Shown: positions 44,584 through 53,545 of the stretch, one piece after another
Layout: every line of letters begins with the position of its first letter
How positions within the stretch are numbered: the stretch's first letter is position 1
DNA from: CBDDDW01 sp965226805
Lineage (GTDB): Bacteria > Chloroflexota > Dehalococcoidia > Lucifugimonadales > JAGWBF01
Direction of reading: 5' to 3'
Assembly (NCBI GenBank): GCA_965226805.1
Contig: CBDDDW010000023.1
Location: 1-64,000, forward strand
DNA: 64,000 nucleotides
Translations under genes and position numbers: made by a program
The notes under the pieces: generated by a model
The model's database searches: none
What the model was told of the DNA's origin: nothing
What the model saw: only the letters and a program-made list of their open reading frames with translations

Positions 44584-45320
44584 GCCGCTGCCCCCAACGC
44601 CTCCGGCACCACCGGGATCGCCACGCACCGGCACTGGATATCCTGCCCTGGATGACCCACCGAAGGCGGGCTGTCCCACCGTTGGGGAGTGCCGTCAAGG
44701 ACCTGGTGGGTGGGCCTCACCCGCTCGTCCTGGGCTGTGCGCCAGGTGTACCCGCTGATGCCAAGCTGCCCATGCCTGGCCTGAGTCAACTGCCCGATAG
44801 CCTTAGAGGTCTGGTCGCGGGTCAGCCGCCGCAGGTTGCTGCCCGATACCTTGAACTCCCGGTTCAGCACCTTCGATAGCGCCTGCTGGTCAAAGGGCTG
44901 CTGCGCGAACGTCTCGCTCACCCGCTGGTACAGCGCCCCGTGGAACCGCTCAGGAACCGTCCGAATGAGGGAGATATTCTCCTGACGCCACGCCGACATC
45001 AGCGGCTCAATGGCCGAGTCCAGGAGCCTAGGCCGTATGTCTATCCCCAACGCTGTCCTGAAGGTCTGAATGAGTCTCCGCTTGTGGTAGCTCGACACCC
45101 TGGTAGAGTGAGCCGCTACCTCCCCATCGACCAATCCCCCCATGCGCCAGCGACGAAACACCCCGTCGATAATCTCCAGGGCCAGGGACGTGGCTGAAGC
45201 CTCCGATAGGCCAGAGCGAAGCTGGGCCATGAGCGGAGTAAGTGCAAGCCTTCGCAGGTTCCTGTCATACACCCGCTCGTCCAGGCGGCGGGGTCCTACG
45301 CCGTTGACTGGCCGGGGCAC
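44580..45320 (-). CDS. Phage head morphogenesis protein (Mu gpF / SPP1 gp7-like)
   Basis: 246 aa from GTG 45320. A helical N-terminal half leads to the conserved C-terminal motif RTAQDERVRPTHQVLDG, with DIQCRCVAIPV, typical of the family. It helps portal and head assembly. It begins two bases after the portal stop. Confidence 0.88.
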   Translation of the reverse strand: MPRPVNGVGPRRLDERVYDRNLRRLALTPLMAQLRSGLSEASATSLALEIIDGVFRRWRMGGLVDGEVAAHSTRVSSYHKRRLIQTFRTALGIDIRPRLLDSAIEPLMSAWRQENISLIRTVPERFHGALYQRVSETFAQQPFDQQALSKVLNREFKVSGSNLRRLTRDQTSKAIGQLTQARHGQLGISGYTWRTAQDERVRPTHQVLDGTPQRWDSPPSVGHPGQDIQCRCVAIPVVPEALGAAA

Positions 45321-45322
45321 GA

Positions 45323-46630
45323 CTACTCCATCTCCTTAAGCTCGCCAAAGATCGGGTCTCCGCTCAGGATGACGCGGCCTTCGTTCTCGTCGATAAGGCC
45401 CCCCTGGACTACAACGTTCACCGCCTCGGCGCGCAGCTTGGCCGCCGTCGCTTGAGCGACCTCCCGATTCGAGCGGTCGGTGAGCGACTCCTGCATCTCG
45501 GCGATCTCCTTGGTGTCGAACCGCAGGATCACATCCCGGTAGGCCCTGGGCAGCATTGGGACGAACTGCTCCTGCATCTCCGAAGCCAGTAGATCCCACT
45601 CCTGGGTCACCGTGTTGGCGTAGAAGTCCTTGATAGCCGCGCCCCGGTTGGAGAAGGTGGGATGCTGCGCCCCAGCCATCAGCTCCTCCGGCACACCGTA
45701 GATATCCGCCACGTGCTCCTTGGCAAGCTGGATTCCCTGGATGAACTCCATGTCCCGGTTCGATATCCCGAGGTTCTGGACGCTGCCCTGCCCCGGAGCC
45801 ACGATGGGGCGCTGTGCGTTGGCTAGGCCGCTGTAACGGTCTGACAACCGTTCATGGAACAGTTCTACGTCTGCGGGATCCGCGGCCTCGTTCATAAAGA
45901 ACACGAGGTTGCTGGCCATGATGCCGTGCTTGAAGAGCTGGCTGTTGAACTCCAGCATGTCCAACTGCATCTGCACAGAGCGCAGCCCGGCCAGTAGCGG
46001 CGACTGCCCCTTGTGGTGGTCCAGCGGGTTGAAGTAGCGGTCCCAGATCACCTCGTCCGGCAGCATGGCGAACCGGGAGCCCGTCGGGTCGTGGACGTAT
46101 CCGGCGATAGTGCCGTCCTTGCCCACCACGACCTTCACCTTGTCGGGACGCAAGGGCCATATCTCCCACATAGCAGGATCGGGAGAGTCAGCCCTGTTCA
46201 CCCAACGGAAGGACTGCCCCCACAGGCACAGGTATGTCTCCACCGCCCGCCACATGCGGCTTCTGGTCCAGTCCTGATTCACCCGATCAAGAAGCCCCTG
46301 CACAGGGTCGTCCTCACCTACCCACTCCTGCTCCCCGTCCCTGTTGAGGCGGTAGACCTTGAGACGGGCACGGGCCACGGCGTCGGACCTGAGCTTCACC
46401 GCCCGATACACGGGCACTGAGGTGCGGTAGTAGCCGCCGGGGCCGGTGTCGGTAGTCTGGCCCAGTTTGGAGAGCCACTCCCTGATCTGCTCCGTGGTAA
46501 GCCCCGTTCCTCCGGCCTTGGCCATGGCGGCGTAGGGTTCGTTGGCACGCTGGATGCCGCCAGCCAAGGGCCACCGCATCAAACCCCCGGCGGCTCGACG
46601 CATGGCTGTCATCTCTCGCCCAAGTATCAT
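45323..46630 (-). CDS. Phage portal protein (HK97 family)
   Basis: 435 aa. YRTSVPVYRAVKLRSDAVAR, WGQSFRWVNRADSP, DEVIWDRYFNPLDHHKGQSPL and GAAIKDFYANTVTQEW match HK97-type portals. Twelve copies form the DNA channel at one capsid vertex. The stop lies 11 bases before the terminase gene start, in the order terminase, portal, head protein. Confidence 0.93.
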   Translation of the reverse strand: MILGREMTAMRRAAGGLMRWPLAGGIQRANEPYAAMAKAGGTGLTTEQIREWLSKLGQTTDTGPGGYYRTSVPVYRAVKLRSDAVARARLKVYRLNRDGEQEWVGEDDPVQGLLDRVNQDWTRSRMWRAVETYLCLWGQSFRWVNRADSPDPAMWEIWPLRPDKVKVVVGKDGTIAGYVHDPTGSRFAMLPDEVIWDRYFNPLDHHKGQSPLLAGLRSVQMQLDMLEFNSQLFKHGIMASNLVFFMNEAADPADVELFHERLSDRYSGLANAQRPIVAPGQGSVQNLGISNRDMEFIQGIQLAKEHVADIYGVPEELMAGAQHPTFSNRGAAIKDFYANTVTQEWDLLASEMQEQFVPMLPRAYRDVILRFDTKEIAEMQESLTDRSNREVAQATAAKLRAEAVNVVVQGGLIDENEGRVILSGDPIFGELKEME

Positions 46631-46640
46631 TTGTCTCCTC

Positions 46641-48029
46641 CTAGAAGTAGAAGCCGCCTATGCCTCCGGCCCGTTGCATCAACTGGGTAAGGCAGCCCAC
46701 GAAGGAGTCCACCTGGTCGTCGTGAACTCCGTTTGGGAAGGCCGCGAGCTCCTCACGGAAAGCCTGAAGCCACGGGGCCGTCCTCGGCAGAATCACATTG
46801 TGGGCCTCCACTGTGCCCGTCACCTTGTTCGCCCTCAGCACCTTGTCTCCGATGGGCTTCACTGGGAGCACCGGCAGCCGTGTCTCCCGCCGGAGGCTCT
46901 GGACCACAGACTGCCCGCTGGCCGCGTCCTCGACGAAGATGGCCGAGGGATTGTGCTCCTTGGCCTGGGACTGCATAGCCCTCAGCAGGTCCGGGTACTC
47001 AACCCGATCCCGCCACACGTCCAGCACCGCGTAGCCGTTGGGAGTCGTCGTCATGGTGCAGCACACCGAGTAGTCGTTCTGCTGGCCGGTCTTGAAGGCC
47101 GTGTCCCAGAACTGGAACACCCGCTCTCCTCGCTCCACCTTTTCCTCGAAGACCCACCACTGGTCCTTGAAGACGCTCCCGCCTTCATGGGAAGGTCTCT
47201 GCTGGAAAAGCCCCGGCCACTCCTGGGGGCCTACGCTGATCCGTAGCGCGGCCAGGGAAGCCGTGTCGTATCTCTCAGGCCACAATGGAGCGTCCAGGTG
47301 CCTCCCCAGGGGGTCGTCGGGTTCAGCCAGCGCGGGCAGGCGGATGTGCTCCCACCTGTCTCCCACCGCCTGCTCCTCCGTGTACTCGTCTCCTAGCAGC
47401 CGCCCCACCAGGTCGTCCTCGTGCCACCTGGTAGTTACCACGATGATCGACCCCCCAGGCTCAAGCCTGGTGCGAGCTGTGGATTGCCACCAGTCCCACA
47501 AGTGTTGTCGTTGGGTTGGGCTGTTGGCCTCCTCACGGTTCTTAACCGGGTCGTCGATTATCAGCAGATCGAACCCATAGCCGGTGAAGGGGCCTCCCAC
47601 ACCCACAGTCATCATCCCTCCGCCTGTGGTCAACTGCCATCGGCCAACCTTGCTCAGATCGTCCCTGACCCGGATGCCTAGCCCGCTCTCGTTCTCCACC
47701 ACTGAATCCCTGGCAAGGCGTCCCCACTGCTCGGCAGGCTCGGCGGCGTAGCTCGCCAGGCCGACCCTCTTGTGGGGCCAGTTGGCCAGAAACCACACCG
47801 GCGTCCAGTGGGACAGTAGCTCCGACTTCCCGTGCCTGGGTGGAAGGGAGACGATAAGGCGCAGAGGCTTTTCAGCCAGCGAAGACACCTTGCGGGAAAT
47901 CAGGTCCAGGTGGGGAGTCCTGACCCACTGGCCCCCGGACCACCTAGCCGCTGTCGCCGCTGGGCTGGCTCTCCAGGCGCCTACTAAGAGCGTCAAGCGC
48001 GTCTCTCGTGTCAGGGTCGTTGAGAGCAT
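46641..48029 (-). CDS. Terminase large subunit
   Basis: 462 aa. The packaging ATPase has a Walker A-like SLPPRHGKSELL (~62-73) and Walker B LLIIDDP (~150), and GGSIIVVTTRWHEDD holds the coupling motif. The nuclease domain (~290-450) has FWDTAFKTG and DDQVDSF. The start overlaps the small-subunit gene by 86 bases; a later start is possible but no better RBS was seen. Confidence 0.93.
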   Translation of the reverse strand: MLSTTLTRETRLTLLVGAWRASPAATAARWSGGQWVRTPHLDLISRKVSSLAEKPLRLIVSLPPRHGKSELLSHWTPVWFLANWPHKRVGLASYAAEPAEQWGRLARDSVVENESGLGIRVRDDLSKVGRWQLTTGGGMMTVGVGGPFTGYGFDLLIIDDPVKNREEANSPTQRQHLWDWWQSTARTRLEPGGSIIVVTTRWHEDDLVGRLLGDEYTEEQAVGDRWEHIRLPALAEPDDPLGRHLDAPLWPERYDTASLAALRISVGPQEWPGLFQQRPSHEGGSVFKDQWWVFEEKVERGERVFQFWDTAFKTGQQNDYSVCCTMTTTPNGYAVLDVWRDRVEYPDLLRAMQSQAKEHNPSAIFVEDAASGQSVVQSLRRETRLPVLPVKPIGDKVLRANKVTGTVEAHNVILPRTAPWLQAFREELAAFPNGVHDDQVDSFVGCLTQLMQRAGGIGGFYF

Positions 48030-48426
48030 CCAGTATCACCTTCACATCGGTCTGTATCGGCCCGCCACCGGGCGCGCTGATCTCCTGCTTAGCTGGGGCA
48101 TCCAGGCCGAGGAGTTTGGCCTTCCGTTCCTTGATTCTGAGCCTCAACGTGGCCCATCCCAACGCGCGCCTCTTGTTGTAGGAAAGGACGCAGTTTCGCT
48201 CCATATCGTCGAGCTCCGCAAGCTCCCGAGCCTTCACCACTACAGGGTCGTCAATCAGCTCCTTCCGCCACAGAGCGTGAAGGTACTTTACGTCGGACGA
48301 AATGGTCTGACGCGACGCCCCCAGCTTGCCGGCGATCTCCTGCTGGGTGGAGTGACGAAGCAGGAGAGTGGCGACCTATCGCCGCCTATCTTCTGTCTTC
48401 TGTCGCTGTTCCTTGTTTTGGGCCAC
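47944..48426 (-). pseudogene. Terminase small subunit, interrupted by TAG
   Basis: From GTG 48426 the frame encodes 160 residues but has TAG at 48376-48378 (codon 17), right before VATLLLRHSTQQEIAGKLGASR, the DNA-binding helix-turn-helix. The rest (SDVKYLHALWRKELIDD, then KRRALGWATLRLRIKERKAKLLG) is intact to the terminase overlap. A 98-residue product from GTG 48240 would lack the HTH. Either an amber mutation or rare suppression. Confidence 0.72.
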
Positions 48427-48469
48427 GATGTAAAGCCGCTGGCTTGAAAATGTAAAGTCTCAAAATCTG

Positions 48470-48510
48470 TTCAAAAACAAAAGCGCCTACCCACTCTTAG
48501 GGGAAGGCGC
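48470..48510 (-). terminator. Intrinsic terminator upstream of terminase genes
   Basis: On the minus strand GCGCCTTCCCC and the matching GGGTAGGCGC form a stem (48483-48510), followed by TTTTGTTTTTGA. It separates the small gene at 48562 from the packaging operon. Confidence 0.7.
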
Positions 48511-48561
48511 TAACAGGTCGCGCACTGATGCGGCGCACAAGGCGCACAAACCAAGTATTAT

Positions 48562-48780
48562 CTAGCTACATTTTACGCTCAAGGACAAGAGCCGGTCAAT
48601 GAGCTGCTGGAAGCTGAGCACCGTCACATGCCGTTGGCCACCATGCCTTGATTCTATTCGGATCACCTCTTTGCCAGGGTCCATGGTCATCGCGGGGCGG
48701 CTGCACTCATCACATGTCAAAACCGTCTTGTTCGACAAACTACTCAAGTACTCGGCGGTCTTCGTTTCCACATCTCTCAT
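48562..48780 (-). CDS. Small zinc-knuckle protein
   Basis: 72 aa. CDEC (~23-26) might bind metal with a later His. Not recognised. A predicted terminator follows, so it is the last gene of its own unit. Its neighbour is the plus-strand sigma factor. Confidence 0.5.
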   Translation of the reverse strand: MRDVETKTAEYLSSLSNKTVLTCDECSRPAMTMDPGKEVIRIESRHGGQRHVTVLSFQQLIDRLLSLSVKCS

Positions 48781-48939
48781 TCTACCAAATCAAGTGGGTT
48801 GCATTGCAGTGGCGTTCTGTCCGTCGAGAGTCTACGGTAGTTATTGACCTCATGTATTGCTGAACATCGCTTTCCCGATGGAATCGACCCTGTCACAACC
48901 AAACAAACGCCTTCCACAGACAGTATCCGAGCTTCCCAT

Positions 48940-48966
48940 GGAACGATTCCGGGGATTAGCGCGTAT
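48940..48966 (+). promoter_or_regulatory. Candidate ECF-type promoter of sigma factor gene
   Basis: GGAAC (48940-48944), 17 bases, CGTAT (48962-48966). This is the common ECF pattern (GGAAC with CGTx), so the sigma factor may drive its own operon. The start codon is ~48 bases downstream. Confidence 0.5.
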
Positions 48967-49013
48967 TATCTAGTAGAACCTTATTGCGGAGCTTGGGAAG
49001 GAGCGGGCTGCAG

Positions 49014-49556
49014 ATGACTGATGACCAAGCTATCCTCGGCTGCCAAAGCGGCGATCGAAACTCCTTCCGTCACTTGGTGGACCGGTACAAAGACGTCCTC
49101 TATGGCACGGCTTTCCTGATGACCAGGGACCGGTCCCTGACCGAGGAGCACGTTCAAGAAACCCTTCTCTCGGCTTGGAAGGGCATCTCAGGGTTCAATA
49201 GGGACCGGCCCTTCAAACCATGGCTAGTGCGCATCCTAGTCAACATCGTCCTGTCTCATCAGAGGAAGCGAAGTGTGGTCACTGTGCCCCTAGGCCCTCT
49301 GGACCACTTGGACTCCTCGGCCAGCCCCACGGAGTCCTTAGAAACCAGCGAAGACCACAATATGGTGCGTCGGGCTCTCGGGTGCTTGAGCACAGAACAT
49401 CGAGAAGTTGTTGTGCTGCGCTATTTTGCGGAGCTCACCGTGCCGCAGATAGCCCGGACCATGAGAGTACGAGAGGGAACGGTCAAATCCCGCCTGCACC
49501 GGGCGCTGGGGCACCTTCGTCAGGACCTGCAAGAGTTCATTCACCGGGAGGTTTAA
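49014..49556 (+). CDS. ECF-type RNA polymerase sigma-70 factor
   Basis: 180 aa from ATG 49014; an in-frame TTG at 48984 is less likely. Region 2 (FRHLVDRYKDVLYGTAFLM, EEHVQETLLSAWKGI) and region 4 (LSTEHREVVVLRYFAELTVPQIARTMRVREGTVKSRLHRAL) are complete, with no region 3. It redirects RNA polymerase to stress or envelope promoters. The next gene begins five bases downstream and has a cytoplasmic N-terminus that may be the anti-sigma part. Confidence 0.93.
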   Translation: MTDDQAILGCQSGDRNSFRHLVDRYKDVLYGTAFLMTRDRSLTEEHVQETLLSAWKGISGFNRDRPFKPWLVRILVNIVLSHQRKRSVVTVPLGPLDHLDSSASPTESLETSEDHNMVRRALGCLSTEHREVVVLRYFAELTVPQIARTMRVREGTVKSRLHRALGHLRQDLQEFIHREV

Positions 49557-49560
49557 GACC

Positions 49561-51720
49561 ATGGCCCATAACGATACACCCGATCACGAGATAGAACGCC
49601 TTCTCCGGGGGCATTTCGCCAACGAGCGAGAGGATCTCCGCGCGCCCCAGGACACGTGGCAGCTGCTGGAAAGCCGGTTGGACGAGGAGCCCATACGGCG
49701 GGGATTTAGAGCCTGGCCGTTCCACCAAGCTGGCCCGCCTAGATGGGGTCCTCCCTTCGCAGTGGCAGGTGTGGTGGTTGTAGCGGTGGTAACCACAGTG
49801 ACCATCTGGACCCTGGGTGGAGGCAGCGATGACCCAAGCCTACCGCTTTCATCGACTATGAACGAAGAAAGCGTCCCAACCCCCTTTGTCTCAGCCCCCG
49901 TGGCCACGGCGACGCCTATCGCTGCTTATGAGGGCACCCCGGAATCCATGACCACTTTCACCCTAAAGGATACCGATCCTGACGAGACCGAGATAGCTGC
50001 TCCTATTCTTGGCGAAAGCGAAATGGCACCCAGGCCCACCCGTCACCTAGCCATGTCCTCCACACGAGCCCCGAGGCCCCCAAGTCCCACCGGCACCCCA
50101 GCTCCCACCGGCACCCCAGCTCCCGCCGGCGTCCCAGGTCCCGCCGGCGCCTCAGGTCCCGCCGCCACCCCAGCTCCCCTCAGCGCCCTAGCACAAGATC
50201 CCGACGGCGCCCCAGGTGACTCGTCCTGGTCCTGGTCCGTCCCCCCCGTTACACGGGGGCCTTCCGTTGGTGAGGCCCCCTCTGCCACCACCTTCAGAGA
50301 TTACGGTCATCAGCCCTTTACGGCCACGTCGGAAGATGCCGTTTCAACATTCAGCCTGGATACGGACCGTACATCCTACCACTTGGCCCTCAACTGGGCC
50401 CGGGAGGGTTACGAGGTAGCTCCAGAATCGGTGAGAGCGGAAGAGTGGATCAACTCCTTCGACTACGGCTATAGCCCGCCCTCCGACGACTGGGGCTTCG
50501 CCATTTCCAGCGATATTTTCAGGCATCCCTTGGACCCCGGCAAACATATGGTGCGCATCGCCTTCCAGGCCCCTGAGGTACCAGACGATACGCCGCTGAA
50601 CGTGACCCTGGTGCTGGACGCTTCAGGGTCCATGGCCCAAGGAAATCGAGTGGCCATAGCCCGCCAAGCTGCAGAGACCATCCGACAGAGCCTCCGGCCC
50701 CGAGACCGCTTGGCCGTTGTACACTTTACCGATGACGTTATTCATGACCTCACCGTGGAGCACCGGGACCCGGACGACAGCTCCGTCCGAAAGTCTATCG
50801 ATCAGCTGGCACCCCACGACAGGACCAACGTGCAAGCCGGCCTGAACCTAGGAGTGCGCTTGGCAGACAACGCCCGACGCAGCCGCCCCGACGCCTACAA
50901 CTACATCGTACTAATGTCTGATGGCGTGGCCAACGTGGACGCCATGGACCCCTTCGCCATCCTAGAGTCCTCCTACGACGAGAATGCCGGAAACCCGCTG
51001 AGGATAATTACCATTGGTGTGGGCGTTGAGAACTACAACGATTACCTACTGGAGCAGTTGGCCCAGCACGGCAATGGCTGGTACCGGTACCTGGACGATG
51101 CGGACCAGGCCCGGAGGACCTTTGCTCGAGAGAACTGGCTCTCCATATCTACCCCCTTCGCCGATCAGACCCGAGCCCAGGTGACCTGGGACACCAACCT
51201 GGTCAGGTCGTGGCGCATCGTTGGCTACGAGAACAGGATCACTTCCGATGAGAGCTTCACCGAGGACCGAAAGGAGTTCGCCGAGATCCCCTCCAGCGCC
51301 GCCACTACCGTCTTCTATGAGCTTGAACTCCACGGTCAAGTGCTGAGGCGCAGCGGTCCAGTGGACCTAGGGAACGTCGAGTTGCGATGGGTGGTGCCTA
51401 ATTCCGGGCTGTCCAGGGGCCAACTGGCTGAGGTGCAGGGCGGGTTGAACTCCGACTTCTCCGCCCAAGACCCTTGGCTACAGCTTGGGACAATCGTAGG
51501 GCTGTCGGCGGACCGTTACAGCAGTCTGACTAATACGGGGGGCGAGCGTTACTCCGATATCCACGATGAGCTTGCGTCTCTAGTACACCATCTACGCTCC
51601 CTTCAGCCGCACTTGGGGCAATTGGAAGCCTACCAAGACTTTCAGTTCCTCCTGGAACGAATGGCTAGGACTGTCGGCGACTCGGTGCCCCCACCCACAC
51701 CATCGGGATACAGCCGGTGA
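49561..51720 (+). CDS. Membrane-anchored VWA protein (YfbK-like, DUF3520 C-terminus)
   Basis: 719 aa. The ~65-residue cytoplasmic head (IERLLRGHFANEREDLRAP) is followed by one membrane helix (VAGVVVVAVVTTVTIWTL, ~67-85), a Ser/Thr/Pro spacer with repeats like PTGTPAPAG (~160-225), a VWA-N part (NWAREGYEVAPESVRAEEWINSFDYGY) and a VWA domain with MIDAS residues DASGSM, RTNVQAGL and LMSDGVANVD. A DUF3520 C-terminus follows. The outer part would bind ligands through a metal. Translationally linked to the sigma gene, so possibly its membrane anti-sigma partner. Confidence 0.9.
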   Translation: MAHNDTPDHEIERLLRGHFANEREDLRAPQDTWQLLESRLDEEPIRRGFRAWPFHQAGPPRWGPPFAVAGVVVVAVVTTVTIWTLGGGSDDPSLPLSSTMNEESVPTPFVSAPVATATPIAAYEGTPESMTTFTLKDTDPDETEIAAPILGESEMAPRPTRHLAMSSTRAPRPPSPTGTPAPTGTPAPAGVPGPAGASGPAATPAPLSALAQDPDGAPGDSSWSWSVPPVTRGPSVGEAPSATTFRDYGHQPFTATSEDAVSTFSLDTDRTSYHLALNWAREGYEVAPESVRAEEWINSFDYGYSPPSDDWGFAISSDIFRHPLDPGKHMVRIAFQAPEVPDDTPLNVTLVLDASGSMAQGNRVAIARQAAETIRQSLRPRDRLAVVHFTDDVIHDLTVEHRDPDDSSVRKSIDQLAPHDRTNVQAGLNLGVRLADNARRSRPDAYNYIVLMSDGVANVDAMDPFAILESSYDENAGNPLRIITIGVGVENYNDYLLEQLAQHGNGWYRYLDDADQARRTFARENWLSISTPFADQTRAQVTWDTNLVRSWRIVGYENRITSDESFTEDRKEFAEIPSSAATTVFYELELHGQVLRRSGPVDLGNVELRWVVPNSGLSRGQLAEVQGGLNSDFSAQDPWLQLGTIVGLSADRYSSLTNTGGERYSDIHDELASLVHHLRSLQPHLGQLEAYQDFQFLLERMARTVGDSVPPPTPSGYSR

Positions 51721-51784
51721 TCTGGAGCGGGGAGATAAGATGGTCGGTGCGGCACGCTGACCGGTACGCCACGAGGCGTAGCCA

Positions 51785-52078
51785 ATGTCCCAAAACGATG
51801 GCTACACCCCGTTAACGGGGGTTGTGCCCATCCCTGTTAGTACAGAGCCGTTGCCCTGTCGTCTCCCCCCACGGGTATATGATAGGAAGCAGAGCCACGA
51901 TTACCCCAGGTACTACAAAGCCATCAAGATAGCCTTAAGGAGCCTGATGCTGAGGGAGCCGCCCAAGGGCAGGCGATACTCAAAGAAAGCCGTGGACACC
52001 TGGGAGCGGGAGGGACGCTACAGCGAGTCCAGGGCCAAGGGAAATAGCGACGACGGCGTGGATACTACCCCTAGCTAG
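51785..52078 (+). CDS. Hypothetical small protein
   Basis: 97 aa from ATG 51785. Hydrophilic; basic in the middle (RYYKAIKIALRSLMLREPPKGRRYSKKAVDTWE) with a Ser/Asp end. No family recognised. It follows the VWA gene by 64 bases and overlaps the convergent phage gene at 52071 by eight bases. Confidence 0.4.
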   Translation: MSQNDGYTPLTGVVPIPVSTEPLPCRLPPRVYDRKQSHDYPRYYKAIKIALRSLMLREPPKGRRYSKKAVDTWEREGRYSESRAKGNSDDGVDTTPS

Positions 52079-52406
52079 CCACAAACGCCGCTAGCAACAC
52101 CTGAGCCACAGCCCCGACTCCCAGACCCATCACGAACCCCTGTATGTCCCGGTATGCCTGGTCGTTGATCCGCCAGTCCTCGGTCACCTCGTAGAGGATG
52201 AAACCAGCGAACAGCAGTATCGCCGTCAACCGGGCTCCCCATAGGACGCTGGCAGCCACATCTAAGGGCCAGAGGAACACGAGCCAGCTTATGACTAGGC
52301 CCACCGGGATGTGGGCCACCTGCCTGTCCAGCATCCAGGGGGCCACCTTGTACCTCAGTTGACCAGCCCGTCCGATGTACCTCTTGAGGACGTTGGCTTC
52401 GGTCAA
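52071..52406 (-). CDS. Prophage membrane protein
   Basis: 111 aa from TTG 52406, preceded by AGGAGG and overlapping the preceding stop. Three hydrophobic segments (GLVISWLVFLWPLDVAASVL, LTAILLFAGFILYEV, VMGLGVGAVAQVLLAAFVA). The size and number of helices suit a holin, but no lysin is adjacent. Family unknown. Confidence 0.6.
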   Translation of the reverse strand: MTEANVLKRYIGRAGQLRYKVAPWMLDRQVAHIPVGLVISWLVFLWPLDVAASVLWGARLTAILLFAGFILYEVTEDWRINDQAYRDIQGFVMGLGVGAVAQVLLAAFVAS

Positions 52407-52561
52407 CTCACTGCCTCCTCTCGCAGCCAATACTTGTTACAACGACCAACGCGAAACCTGAGCCGACCTATCCCATAGCGACGGTGTTGGTCACAGGCGT
52501 AGCAATGCCTCCTGTTCGGGCACGCATATGCTTGGTTGTCGAACTGTCTACACTCAAACAT
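52403..52561 (-). CDS. Small Cys-rich protein
   Basis: 52 aa from ATG 52561, with AAGG upstream. ACPNRRHCYACDQHRRYG carries three Cys and several His, possibly a zinc site. Overlaps its neighbour by four bases. Unknown role. Confidence 0.5.
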   Translation of the reverse strand: MFECRQFDNQAYACPNRRHCYACDQHRRYGIGRLRFRVGRCNKYWLREEAVS

Positions 52562-52569
52562 TCTGAGCC

Positions 52570-52860
52570 TTAGGGTGTGCGAGAGAATTTGTCTATCGTC
52601 CCATCCTCGTTCATAGACATGGCAATGTATCCCCATTGATAAATATCTACCCCAAACAGGCCGTTGATGAGTCCTAACGGTCGGAGTCTATACCCTTGCC
52701 CATCAGTCTCCTCCTTACTCCATACTTGGATCGTAGGATGGTCAGCAAGGGTTTGGTTCACTGTCACCCCGAACTTCATGAGAGCTAGCATCGCCCCAGG
52801 GTCAGCTTCCAGCGCCTCGTTCAATACCCTAACTGCTTGATCTATAGCTTCGTAGCTCAT
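52570..52860 (-). CDS. Hypothetical prophage protein
   Basis: 96 aa. A helical N-terminus (AIDQAVRVLNEALEADPGAMLALM) is followed by a beta part ending GYIAMSMNEDGTIDKF. No known family. It lies in a run of small accessory genes. Confidence 0.6.
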   Translation of the reverse strand: MSYEAIDQAVRVLNEALEADPGAMLALMKFGVTVNQTLADHPTIQVWSKEETDGQGYRLRPLGLINGLFGVDIYQWGYIAMSMNEDGTIDKFSRTP

Positions 52861-52882
52861 CGCCTGTCTCCCCCTCGCTAGG

Positions 52883-53161
52883 CTAGGATTGCATCTTCCT
52901 CATCGTCGCCCACTGGACCTTGTAGGCTTCCACCTCCATCGGGTGCTCCCTAGGCCGCCACCAGTAGAACGGCACCAGGAGCACGTAGGCCAGATACCAG
53001 GGAACGACCCACCACTGGAGCGCCTGCCTCCAGTGGTAATACTCGTGGCGACGGAGGGGGACGCTGGTCTCGCAGCCCCTCCGGTAGACGATGAACGGCC
53101 AGAGCGTGATGGCGTCCATCCATCCGGGAAGCCAGGGCACGGTTATGTTTATCGGCTTCAC
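52883..53161 (-). CDS. HExxH-containing small membrane protein
   Basis: 92 aa. PLRRHEYYHWRQALQW contains His-Glu-Tyr-Tyr-His, the zincin HExxH, and a later EVEAYKVQW could supply the third ligand. Between them lies a very Trp/Tyr-rich hydrophobic stretch (WWVVPWYLAYVLLVPFYWW). Similar short proteins occur in phage and bacteria as minimal metallopeptidase-like units. Function unknown. Confidence 0.65.
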   Translation of the reverse strand: MKPINITVPWLPGWMDAITLWPFIVYRRGCETSVPLRRHEYYHWRQALQWWVVPWYLAYVLLVPFYWWRPREHPMEVEAYKVQWATMRKMQS

Positions 53162-53182
53162 TTTTTTCGCTTCCTCATTAGT

Positions 53183-53545
53183 TCATATGCCACTAGTCAA
53201 CCCCTTCCAGATCACGAACCCCATCAAGGCCAAACAGCCACCAATTACAATCACTACAACCGGCCACGTCACAATGCCAATCCTGCGTATGTCCTGTTCC
53301 AACGGAGGGAGTTCCTCTATTGCCTCATTTGTCGCTTCCTCGTGCGCCGAGCGGACCATGTCGCCATCAATCCGCCGTTCACGCCACATCAACCAATCCC
53401 CAGCCTTGTCCATAGCCTCACGCAAGGTCTTGATATTGGACCAAGACCCGGACGGGTCTGAGGGGACGCCTGCTACACGGAAGTCAAATGAACCAATTGA
53501 GTCTTTGACGATAGAAAACCAACTATCGCCGTGTGCCGCCGTCAT
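53183..53545 (-). CDS. Hypothetical membrane protein
   Basis: 120 aa from ATG 53545, overlapping the preceding stop (ATGA). A soluble N-terminal domain (DSWFSIVKDSIGSFDFRV, NIKTLREAMDKAGDWLM) is followed by one C-terminal membrane helix (VVVIVIGGCLALMGFVIW). Unknown family. Confidence 0.6.
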   Translation of the reverse strand: MTAAHGDSWFSIVKDSIGSFDFRVAGVPSDPSGSWSNIKTLREAMDKAGDWLMWRERRIDGDMVRSAHEEATNEAIEELPPLEQDIRRIGIVTWPVVVIVIGGCLALMGFVIWKGLTSGI

